Positions 1-6,184 of a stretch of 14,737 nucleotides of DNA are shown here, piece after piece (positions within the stretch are counted from its first letter, which is position 1; each line of letters opens with the position of its first letter). The stretch covers positions 4,200-18,936 of the forward strand of contig PMAK01000056.1 in NCBI GenBank assembly GCA_003153655.1, written 5' to 3'. A program made the position numbers and the translations under genes. This DNA is from Phycisphaerales bacterium (GTDB lineage Bacteria > Planctomycetota > Phycisphaerae > Tepidisphaerales > Tepidisphaeraceae). The notes under the pieces are model-generated. The model worked only from the letters and a program-made list of their open reading frames with translations. It was not told where the DNA came from and made no database searches.

Positions 1-314
1 ATAAGAATCTGAACGCCGCTACGGATCAGCAGCACCATGAACAGAAGATTCACGTAGTGGGTGATGCGAATCCAAGCGGCGAAACCATACGGCCCCGTTG
101 CCGTCTCCGCGCTGAAATGTGGGCTGGCGGGTACCGCCGGTAGCCCCCACAGTGCCCATTGCGCATAAGCGGCAATCAACAGCACTGCGAAAATCGCCAT
201 CAATGGCATCAATGTTGTGAACCGGATGCGGATAGGAATGAGCATCCGGAGTTGCTCGACTTGTGTCGCCGAAGCGGATCGTTCAGCTGCATTTCGCGCA
301 TCGGCCGGAGACAT
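1..314 (-). CDS. Cytochrome b-like membrane protein, N-terminal part (cut by window edge)
   Basis: This frame is open to the left edge, so only the first 104 residues are visible. Residues about 34-57 form one membrane segment. A second starts near residue 88, preceded by PYGFAAWIRITHYVNLLF, in which H86 sits just before the membrane helix. That R-x-T-H-(W/Y)-x-N pattern is typical of the first heme-binding helix of cytochrome b561/Ni-hydrogenase-type b cytochromes. I recall very similar N-termini in membrane proteins that carry a C-terminal molybdopterin (sulfite-oxidase-like) domain, but that part lies outside the window. The likely role is electron transfer in the inner membrane. The start is the first ATG after an in-frame stop (318-320). 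It has a good Shine-Dalgarno sequence, AGGAAGG (324-330 on the complement), 9 nt upstream. Family assignment is moderately secure; the redox partner and the fusion are inference. Confidence 0.62.
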   Translation of the reverse strand, partial: MSPADARNAAERSASATQVEQLRMLIPIRIRFTTLMPLMAIFAVLLIAAYAQWALWGLPAVPASPHFSAETATGPYGFAAWIRITHYVNLLFMVLLIRSGVQIL

Positions 315-453
315 GAGCTACTGCCTTCCTGAGCTTCTCGAGGGCAGACGCGGGCCTGCCCCGAATCCTTGTTCCGCCTGCTATGGGAATTTGACCCGTT
401 TTTAGGCCGGTCCCTTTGCGTGAACCAAATAACTTCTAAACGGCAACGATCTG

Positions 454-469
454 GAATTACACGTAATTC
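454..469. repeat. Inverted repeat GAATTAC-AC-GTAATTC (possible operator)
   Basis: Perfect 7-bp arms flank a 2-nt spacer. The site lies 140 nt upstream of the minus-strand cytochrome gene start. The symmetry and AT-rich arms fit a dimeric regulator site. No regulator gene is adjacent and no match to a named operator is recognised. Confidence 0.35.
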
Positions 470-762
470 TCATCTGCGGCTTTCTGCAGGTACTGCTGCC
501 GAGCTGTCCAGTCGTCACCGAAAGTTCAAAACTCATCACTAGTCGCATATTTGGGCAAATTGGGTAAGGGGAAAAGCGGATTGGAAGGATTTGGACTTGG
601 TGCGGCAATGAGCATTCAATGAAATGACGATAACGCCTTGTTAACAAAAACTCTCAAATCTGCATTCCAGCGGCATACTTCGGCTAAGAAAAGTTTCACT
701 GGCGTCCCGCTGGCTCCATAGCAGCAGGACGGATTTGAACTGCATGCCTTCAACCGTCTCAC

Positions 763-797
763 GTGTTTGTGCCTTCTTCAACAAACACTGCTAAAAT
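763..797 (+). promoter_or_regulatory. Inverted repeat overlapping a candidate promoter of the radical SAM/polymerase unit
   Basis: GTGTTTGT (763-770) and ACAAACAC (781-788) are perfect 8-bp inverted arms with a 10-nt spacer. TAAAAT (792-797) is a 5/6 match to a -10 box, and the repeat covers the place where a -35 would lie (weak TTGTGC at 767-772, 19-nt spacing). A dimeric repressor bound here would block transcription. Because the downstream unit encodes a translesion polymerase, a damage-responsive repressor such as LexA is a natural candidate. The repeat matches neither the classical CTGT-N8-ACAG nor the GAAC-N4-GTTC box, so that link is inference. Confidence 0.4.
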
Positions 798-829
798 CAG
801 ATTGACGGCAGGCAACTAAAGTTCGGATA

Positions 830-1963
830 ATGTACGGTGTGAGTGAGGATGACTTCTCATACCGCGACGCCCTTCCCAATGGCCCGGCGCATCGGCGCGG
901 CGCGGGGCTGAATCCCGGCAATCGCTTTGAGAACGTGCGGCTGCATGTTCTAGGTGAAGAGATCGACCGGCAATCGATTGAACAACAAAATGAAGACGGT
1001 TCTTCCTGCCGCGTCGAACGACACGTATTTTTTGATCGCACGCAACACATCATCAACCAGGTTTCCAAGACGGCGGATGTGCCCTTCGATTGGACGCTGA
1101 ATCCCTACCGTGGTTGCGAACACGGATGCATTTACTGTTTCGCCCGGCCGTACCATGAATATCTCGGCTTCAATTGCGGATTGGATTTCGAGACGAAGCT
1201 GATGGCCAAGCCCGATGCGCCCAGGCTACTCAAACAGGAGTTGGCATCACCGAGATGGAAGCCGGAGCCGATCGTGATGTCGGCGATCACGGACATCTAT
1301 CAGCCAATCGAACATAAAATGCGTATTGCCCGTCAGTGCCTGGAAGTGCTGGCCGACTGCGGGCAACCCGTCACGACAATGACCAAGAGCGCCCTGGTGC
1401 TGCGCGATACCGATCTATGGTCGCGTCTCGCCAAGATGAATGCCGGGCGGGTGACCATCACGCTCGTGACGCTCGATGCGGAACTCGCGCAGAAACTGGA
1501 GCCGCGCGCTTCATCGCCGGCAGGACGATTGCGGGCGATCCGTGAACTGGCCGCCGCGGGCATCCCCGTGTCGGTCAACATTGCGCCGATCATCCCGGGG
1601 CTGACGGATGTGGAGTTGCCGCGAATTCTCGAGGCGATCTCCGAAGCGGGCGCCCGCCGGGCGGCATGGGTGCTGCTGCGGCTGCCTTATCAGATCAAGG
1701 ATTTGTTTCTCGATTGGCTGCACCGATCCGTGCATCCCGATCGTGCAAGAAAAGTCGAATCGCTCATGCGCCAAGCCTCGGGTGGAAAGCTATACCGCGC
1801 CTCCTCTCCGGATCGCCGCCGTGGACAAGGCCATCTGGCGGAGCAAATCGCCCAGACATTCGACATCTTCACGCGAAAGTACGGCCTGAACCGCGACATT
1901 CGCCCGCTCTCCACGGCGCATTTCCGCCGGCCTCAAGCAAACGGACAAATGAGTCTCTTTTGA
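830..1963 (+). CDS. PA0069-family radical SAM protein (SplB-like, COG1533)
   Basis: This 377-residue protein carries the radical SAM cluster motif C96-x3-C100-x2-C103 inside NPYRGCEHGCIYCFARPYHEY. That block is the signature of the PA0069/Rv2578c family, annotated by similarity as DNA-repair photolyase SplB. The three Cys hold a 4Fe-4S cluster that cleaves SAM to a 5'-deoxyadenosyl radical. The N-terminal HRRGAGLNPGNRFE block matches the RGRGAxxNPxxRFE stretch that precedes the motif in this family, which supports a start near 830. No clear Shine-Dalgarno is present, and GTG at 839 is an alternative start. Length and C-terminus (ending GQMSLF) are complete. The substrate is not established for this family. 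The polymerase gene that follows after 8 nt suggests a role in DNA damage handling, which is inference from context. Confidence 0.88.
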   Translation: MYGVSEDDFSYRDALPNGPAHRRGAGLNPGNRFENVRLHVLGEEIDRQSIEQQNEDGSSCRVERHVFFDRTQHIINQVSKTADVPFDWTLNPYRGCEHGCIYCFARPYHEYLGFNCGLDFETKLMAKPDAPRLLKQELASPRWKPEPIVMSAITDIYQPIEHKMRIARQCLEVLADCGQPVTTMTKSALVLRDTDLWSRLAKMNAGRVTITLVTLDAELAQKLEPRASSPAGRLRAIRELAAAGIPVSVNIAPIIPGLTDVELPRILEAISEAGARRAAWVLLRLPYQIKDLFLDWLHRSVHPDRARKVESLMRQASGGKLYRASSPDRRRGQGHLAEQIAQTFDIFTRKYGLNRDIRPLSTAHFRRPQANGQMSLF

Positions 1964-1971
1964 GCAAGAAC

Positions 1972-3222
1972 ATGAGCGCCGAATCCGAAAAATCATCGCC
2001 GTCCGCCGATTCCACGCTGAATTGGATGCTGATCGACATGAACAGTTACTTTGCATCTGTTGAGCAACATCTCCGGCCGGAGTTGCGCGGGCGCAAGGTC
2101 GCGGTCATTCCGGTGGAATCCGAAAATACCTGCGTTATCGCGGCCAGCTACGACGCCAAACATTTTGGCGTGAAGACGGGGACGCGCGTAGGAGATGCGC
2201 GGCGATTATGTCCAGGGCTCGTGCTCGTCAAAGCTCGGCCAAACATCTATGTCGCTCTGCATCACGCAATTCTGCGAAGCGTGGATAAATGTGTGCCCGT
2301 GCACAAGGTGTATTCGATCGATGAATGGGCGATTCAACTGCTGGGCCACGAGCAAAAGCAGGAAGGGGCTATCACGCTTGGCCGTTGCATCAAACAGCAG
2401 CTTCTGCGTGATTTCAGCCCGTGGCTGACTTGTTCCATCGGCATCGCACCGACTCGCCTGCTGGCGAAGATCGCCAGCGAACTCAGAAAGCCGGACGGAT
2501 TGACTGTATTGTATCCCCGTGAACTGCCCGATCGGCTGGAACACTCTTCACTCAGCGATCTTTGTGGAATCGGTCATGGCATATGCGTCCGGCTTAATGC
2601 AAACGGGATTCAAAGCGTTCGAGACTTATGGACGATCAGCAAACAACAGGCGATTCAAGTGTGGGGCTCGGTCGCGGGCGGATATTGGTGGGCAGGCTTT
2701 CACGGTTTCGATGAACCCGAACTACCCACACGACGTCGCTCAATGAGTCACGCCAGCGTCCTCGATCCTAAATTCCGGAGCGAGGAAGGCGCGTATGGCA
2801 TCATGGTTCGGTTGCTTTGCAGGCTCGGCGCGCGGCTGCGGCATGATGGCTACTTTGCCCAATATCTCCGCGTGCATTTGAAAAATGTCCGGGGCAATTA
2901 CTGGTCAGAGAAAATCGCTCTGCCATATGTTCAGGACACGCCAACCCTTTTGGAAACATTTCAAAAACTCTGGCGGCAACGCATCCTCGGCGCCGACCCA
3001 CCGATCAAAGTAGGCGTGGAAGTCGCCGGCCTTCTGCCCGCCGCACAGGTATCACACTCGCTTTTTGATGCGATTGAAAAGCCGCGACGTATCTCACAGG
3101 CGGTCGACAAAATTAATCGGCGATGGGGAGCCGCCGCAATCTATTTCGGATCAATGCAAAGCTTTCGCCATCACATGGATGACAAAATCGCCTTCGGCAG
3201 AATCCCTCCTGAAATCAAATAA
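1972..3222 (+). CDS. Y-family (DinB/UmuC/ImuB-like) translesion DNA polymerase
   Basis: This 416-residue protein opens with the palm motif LIDMNSYFASVEQ. D22 is the first metal ligand and F27 lies at the steric-gate position that excludes ribonucleotides. The second catalytic motif YSIDEW supplies D117 and E118, so the acidic triad is intact, unlike many catalytically dead ImuB proteins. YDAKHFGVKTG (60-70) is the finger motif equivalent to YEARKFGVRSG. A helix-hairpin-helix-like LCGIGHGICVRLNANGI stretch and a little-finger domain follow. The protein probably inserts bases opposite damaged template. ATG 1972 was chosen because it lies just after the upstream stop (1963); TTG 1960, overlapping that stop, and ATG 2026 are alternatives. 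The frame is open much further upstream, but only antisense to sense inside the radical SAM gene. No beta-clamp motif was identified with confidence at the end. It is probably co-transcribed with the upstream gene. Confidence 0.9.
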   Translation: MSAESEKSSPSADSTLNWMLIDMNSYFASVEQHLRPELRGRKVAVIPVESENTCVIAASYDAKHFGVKTGTRVGDARRLCPGLVLVKARPNIYVALHHAILRSVDKCVPVHKVYSIDEWAIQLLGHEQKQEGAITLGRCIKQQLLRDFSPWLTCSIGIAPTRLLAKIASELRKPDGLTVLYPRELPDRLEHSSLSDLCGIGHGICVRLNANGIQSVRDLWTISKQQAIQVWGSVAGGYWWAGFHGFDEPELPTRRRSMSHASVLDPKFRSEEGAYGIMVRLLCRLGARLRHDGYFAQYLRVHLKNVRGNYWSEKIALPYVQDTPTLLETFQKLWRQRILGADPPIKVGVEVAGLLPAAQVSHSLFDAIEKPRRISQAVDKINRRWGAAAIYFGSMQSFRHHMDDKIAFGRIPPEIK

Positions 3223-3224
3223 AT

Positions 3225-3238
3225 GCCATCCGGATGGC
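3225..3238. repeat. 14-bp perfect palindrome GCCATCCGGATGGC
   Basis: A perfect palindrome begins 2 nt after the polymerase stop codon. It could form a small 3'-end hairpin, but no U-tract follows, so it is not a standard intrinsic terminator. It might protect the 3' end or bind a protein; neither can be decided from the sequence. Confidence 0.4.
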
Positions 3239-3275
3239 GGGATTCGGACAATGCGTTGCAGCCTATCAAAATGAC

Positions 3276-3288
3276 TTAACGCCGTTAA
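3276..3288. repeat. Inverted repeat TTAACG-C-CGTTAA
   Basis: Perfect 6-bp arms around one base, 97 nt upstream of the MIP channel start and upstream of its candidate -35. The position suits an operator or activator site, but no known site is recognised. Confidence 0.3.
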
Positions 3289-3348
3289 ATGAGAGGAACC
3301 CATCTTTAAGGGTAAGCAATGCCGCCCAGTATCAGAACCGATTCAAAT

Positions 3349-3376
3349 TTGACTAAATCGACCCGAACTCTAATAG
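3349..3376 (+). promoter_or_regulatory. Candidate promoter of the MIP channel gene
   Basis: TTGACT (3349-3354) matches the -35 consensus at five of six positions. Two overlapping -10 candidates follow: TCTAAT (3369-3374, better match, 14-nt spacing) and TAATAG (3371-3376, poorer match, 16-nt spacing). With either, transcription would start close to the ATG at 3385, implying a leaderless or nearly leaderless mRNA. That agrees with the absence of a Shine-Dalgarno sequence. Confidence 0.4.
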
Positions 3377-3384
3377 TCTCGCCC

Positions 3385-4011
3385 ATGAAAAAGTATGTGA
3401 CAGAATTCATAGGAACCTTCTTCCTCGTCTTCACCATCGGAATGTGCGTTATCGAGCCCGGCATCGGCGCGCTCGCCCCAATCGCAATCGGTGCATCGTT
3501 AATGGTGATGGTCTACGCCGGCGCCCACGTCTCCGGCGCTCACTACAACCCAGCCGTTACGCTCTCCGTATGGTTGCGCGGCAAATGCCCCGCTTCAGAT
3601 GTCCCAGGCTATTGGATGGCCCAGGTTCTCGCCGCGGTAGCCGCCGCATTCCTCGTGATTTATCTAAAAGGAAATCCAACAATCCCGCCCGCCGAAATCA
3701 GAATCGTCCCCGCTCTCGTCGCCGAATTCGTCGGGACTTTCGCGCTCTGCTATATCGTATTGAACGTAGCCACCGCCAAGGCCAACGAGGGTAATTTCCA
3801 CTACGGCGTAGCCATAGGTTCCACCGTCGCCGCAATGGCATTCGCCGTCGGCGGAATCTCCGGCGGCGCGTTCAATCCGGCCGTCGCTGCCGGCATCATC
3901 CTCATGCACCTCGTCAAAGCATCGACCCTATGGATTTATCTCCTGGCGAACTTCACCGCGGGCGCATCGGCAGCCGCCGCCTTCCGCTGGATTAATCCCG
4001 ATGACAAGTGA
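3385..4011 (+). CDS. MIP/aquaporin family channel
   Basis: This 208-residue membrane protein begins KKYVTEFIGTFFLVF, the typical first helix of major intrinsic proteins. It has the two half-helix motifs HYN55PAVT and AFN164PAVA, with about six hydrophobic segments between and around them, and the length is normal for a bacterial aquaporin. The second motif reads NPAVAAG instead of NPAR. The arginine of the aromatic/arginine filter is therefore missing, so the pore may be wider or conduct something other than water. The start at 3385 puts MKKYVTEF at the N-terminus as in homologs; the frame is open to an ATG at 3319, but the extra 22 residues look non-coding. The gene appears monocistronic, with a candidate promoter just upstream. 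The family is secure and the substrate is not. Confidence 0.9.
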   Translation: MKKYVTEFIGTFFLVFTIGMCVIEPGIGALAPIAIGASLMVMVYAGAHVSGAHYNPAVTLSVWLRGKCPASDVPGYWMAQVLAAVAAAFLVIYLKGNPTIPPAEIRIVPALVAEFVGTFALCYIVLNVATAKANEGNFHYGVAIGSTVAAMAFAVGGISGGAFNPAVAAGIILMHLVKASTLWIYLLANFTAGASAAAAFRWINPDDK

Positions 4012-4114
4012 ACGACGTTGCCGCCTTACCCCGGCCCAATCACTTAAGGAATACTCGAAAAACGCCGACTATTTCATCATAATTATCTCGCCCGGGCGGG
4101 GGTCGGCCATTCCG

Positions 4115-4142
4115 TTGCGATCTCTTGCTCTTGTGTTATTCT
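4115..4142 (+). promoter_or_regulatory. Weak candidate promoter of the zinc-ribbon/CPBP unit
   Basis: TTGCGA (4115-4120) and TATTCT (4137-4142) are separated by 16 nt, about 30 nt upstream of the start at 4175. Both boxes are partial matches. A 10-bp palindrome CGCCCGGGCG (4089-4098) lies upstream. The position at the head of a three-gene unit is the main support. Confidence 0.3.
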
Positions 4143-4174
4143 TCGCCAACCATAACGAGAAGGAGCGAATCGTC

Positions 4175-4771
4175 ATGCCCACTTCCGCTGCCGTCGCTTG
4201 TCCGCACTGTGCCGCCGCTAACACTTCCAGTTCGCGTTTCTGCGAATCATGCGGCCTGGCCCTCCCAGAAACCGATCCCTCCGGCCCGCGCATCATCGGC
4301 GATGCGGATTTCGCTTCAAATCCCGCCGGCGTCGCTTTCCAACAGGATGAACTCGCCAAGCAGATGAAGAAAGCAACCAACGCCCTTCTCATCGTCGCCG
4401 TTATCCAGACCGGCTTCGGCTTCCTGCTCTATTTCCTCCTTCAACGTTCCGTTCAGCAGGGCAAGGTCAATGGTCCGGTCCTTCTCGGCACGCTCTTCGG
4501 CGTCGCTGCATTGTTCTGGATCCTATATTTTTGGGCCAAACAAAGTCCATTTCCCGCCACCGTCGTCGGACTTGTCATTTACTCAACACTTTGGCTCGCA
4601 GACCTTACGGTGAGCCTGATACAAATGTCCCATTCTCAGGGCAACACCACCCCTGGCGCAGGTCCGTTCAATGGCATTATCCTGCGGATTATCATCATCG
4701 CGGTCCTCTTCAACGGCGTGAAAGCCGGCGCAAAATATCGCCAGTTGATGCAGCAAAGCGGCGCGCAATAA
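4175..4771 (+). CDS. Zinc-ribbon membrane protein of unknown function
   Basis: This 198-residue protein has an N-terminal zinc ribbon, C9-x2-C12 and C23-x2-C26 (FCESCG), then a polar linker and four hydrophobic segments (roughly residues 68-89, 100-119, 125-150 and 166-184). The ribbon and the K/R-rich stretch before the first helix should be cytoplasmic. The start at 4175 is chosen because an excellent Shine-Dalgarno, AAGGAG (4160-4165), lies 9 nt upstream and the sequence directly before it does not look coding, although the frame is open to 4001. It is the first gene of a three-gene unit with a CPBP protease that also begins with a zinc ribbon. No named family is recognised; a role in the same membrane process as that protease is inferred from context. 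Confidence 0.8.
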   Translation: MPTSAAVACPHCAAANTSSSRFCESCGLALPETDPSGPRIIGDADFASNPAGVAFQQDELAKQMKKATNALLIVAVIQTGFGFLLYFLLQRSVQQGKVNGPVLLGTLFGVAALFWILYFWAKQSPFPATVVGLVIYSTLWLADLTVSLIQMSHSQGNTTPGAGPFNGIILRIIIIAVLFNGVKAGAKYRQLMQQSGAQ

Positions 4772-4796
4772 GGCCTTCCGCGAAAAAGAACCAGGC

Positions 4797-5603
4797 ATGT
4801 CCTTCTCCGAGGAAACTCATCCTTCCGCCGGCTGCGACACAAACTTGTCCCTTGGCGCCGCTCGTCCGAAGTATTGCGCGCAATGCGGCGCCGTTTGGCT
4901 GCCAGACTGGAACTCCTGTCCCCTTTGTTCCGCCCAGCCCACGCCGCGTTCGGTCCAATATTCCGGTATAGGGGCGGCGCTATCGCTCTATTTCACGCTG
5001 CTCGCCCTCTCCATCATTGGCATCGTGGCCATTGGCTCTGGGGCTCGCCTGGTGCAAACAGAATTCGCCCTCCTTGGTTTGCAGGCGATTATCATCGTCG
5101 TGTGGTGCGCCGTCAGTTGGAGGCTGGCCCTCCCGGCTTTGACAGCTCGAGTCCATCCCGGCTGGTTTTTGGCCGCCGCTGGCCTGGCCTTATGCACGTT
5201 TGGTGTGGCTGCAGGCTTCCTGACGTTTCTACATCGCGCGTCGAATATTCCGCTGCTTCATTACGCTGCGCCGATTCTCCGGGCAGGCTATGGATGGTCA
5301 ACCGTTGTACTGACCGTCGCGGTCATGCCCGCCGTCTTCGAAGAACTCGCATTCCGCGGGGTGATTCTAACTTCGCTCACCCGAGTAATGGGTTCCACCG
5401 AGGCGGGCGTCGTCAGCGCATTCATGTTTATGGTTTTGCACCTCAGCGTGCCCAGCTTTCCGCACCTGCTCCTGATGGGTTTAGCGCTGGCATATATCCG
5501 CCTCAAATCCGGCTCCGTTTTGCCCGGCATGCTGCTGCACTTCACGCACAACCTGCTCTGCGTCGTCGCCGAGCATCGGGTCGGGCCTCATTTCTTTCTA
5601 TAG
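4797..5603 (+). CDS. CPBP (Abi/CAAX-like) intramembrane metalloprotease with N-terminal zinc ribbon
   Basis: This 268-residue protein has a zinc ribbon (C27-x2-C30, C41-x2-C44) followed by a multi-pass membrane domain. The three CPBP motifs are present: FE182E183LAFR187G, then FMVLH215 with H223 nearby, and LLH248FTH251N252. In the family these residues form a glutamate/histidine site resembling the Rce1 CAAX endopeptidase. Bacterial members act in membrane proteolysis, peptide export or bacteriocin immunity. The substrate here is unknown. The start at 4797 lies 25 nt after the previous stop; the Shine-Dalgarno is weak. The zinc ribbon also found in the upstream neighbour suggests the two proteins act together or are recruited by the same partner, which is inference. 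All key residues appear intact. Confidence 0.88.
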   Translation: MSFSEETHPSAGCDTNLSLGAARPKYCAQCGAVWLPDWNSCPLCSAQPTPRSVQYSGIGAALSLYFTLLALSIIGIVAIGSGARLVQTEFALLGLQAIIIVVWCAVSWRLALPALTARVHPGWFLAAAGLALCTFGVAAGFLTFLHRASNIPLLHYAAPILRAGYGWSTVVLTVAVMPAVFEELAFRGVILTSLTRVMGSTEAGVVSAFMFMVLHLSVPSFPHLLLMGLALAYIRLKSGSVLPGMLLHFTHNLLCVVAEHRVGPHFFL

Positions 5604-5618
5604 AACGGAAGTGTTCAC

Positions 5619-6167
5619 GTGCTACTCGAACATTCATTCGTCTCAACAATGCCGCCCGAGGAATTGATGAAGTCGGCACGGGATTTCCTCAGGGGTCGCG
5701 GCTTCGAGCCCGAACCGCAGCAGAAGGATCAGGCGAATCGCCTCCAACTCCGCCGCGTCAAGCTGAAAGTGGGACGCACGCAATCCATCCTGGATCTACC
5801 GCAACGCATCCGCCTCGACTGGGATCGCGGCCGCGTCAACGTCGCTCTTTCCATCACACCCAACGTCAAATCAAGCGGCTCCTTCGTTCTTAGCGGCATG
5901 TCAACAGTCTCCTCCAACTCAAAAAAACTACGCGCCCACGGCGAACTCATGACCGCGATCGCCAATTCCCTCGAACTCCTCCTGTCCCAGCAACTCCCCC
6001 CCGCCAAGGCGTCAGTCGATTGGCTGAAAGTAGAAACCGAGATTGACCATAAGGCCGTCCGCTACAAAAAAATGCGGGCCTGGAAAATCCTGTTGGCGGT
6101 CGCCCTGCTCTTTATTGTCCCCGTCGTGATTTGCATCCTCGTTTTGGTCCTGATGCCAAAACACTGA
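5619..6167 (+). CDS. Tail-anchored membrane protein of unknown function
   Basis: This 182-residue protein has a soluble N-terminal domain rich in Arg/Lys and alternating hydrophobic residues (for example IRLDWDRGRVNVALSI), suggesting a beta-rich fold. A single C-terminal membrane segment (about 156-179) is preceded by the basic patch RYKKMRAWK, so the bulk should be cytoplasmic. The start is GTG, supported by GGAAG (5607-5611) with 7-nt spacing; ATG 5649 is an alternative. It lies 15 nt after the CPBP stop and is probably the last gene of the same operon. It converges on the minus-strand gene with only 17 nt between stops, and no terminator is visible there. I do not recognise the family. Confidence 0.72.
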   Translation: MLLEHSFVSTMPPEELMKSARDFLRGRGFEPEPQQKDQANRLQLRRVKLKVGRTQSILDLPQRIRLDWDRGRVNVALSITPNVKSSGSFVLSGMSTVSSNSKKLRAHGELMTAIANSLELLLSQQLPPAKASVDWLKVETEIDHKAVRYKKMRAWKILLAVALLFIVPVVICILVLVLMPKH

Positions 6168-6184
6168 CCCTCAACACAACCAAA

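Larger units (their letters stand above)
315..829. other. Intergenic region between divergent genes
   Basis: About 515 bases separate the minus-strand cytochrome gene from the plus-strand radical SAM gene. No convincing coding frame was found; the short open frames have random-looking composition. It holds a 6-bp hairpin (GGGCAG/CTGCCC, 342-361) in the probable 5' leader of the minus gene, a near-palindrome at 454-469, and an inverted repeat with a candidate -10 at 763-797 in front of the plus gene. It most likely carries the promoters of both genes. Confidence 0.6.

Noticed and set aside
402..647. 81-codon minus-strand open frame in the left intergenic region
   Set aside because: No ribosome site, no hydrophobic or domain pattern, and random-like composition.
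718..790. tRNA-like GGATTTGAA word in the left intergenic region
   Set aside because: The word resembles a T-loop read on the complement, but the flanking bases do not form a 5-bp T stem, and no acceptor stem or anticodon arm could be built.
1666..1971. Long N-terminal extension of the polymerase
   Set aside because: The frame is open but overlaps the radical SAM gene in another frame, and the extra residues look non-coding; ATG 1972 just after the upstream stop is more natural.
4001..4174. N-terminal extension of the zinc-ribbon membrane protein
   Set aside because: The stretch shows no domain, and the start at 4175 has an excellent AAGGAG at proper spacing.
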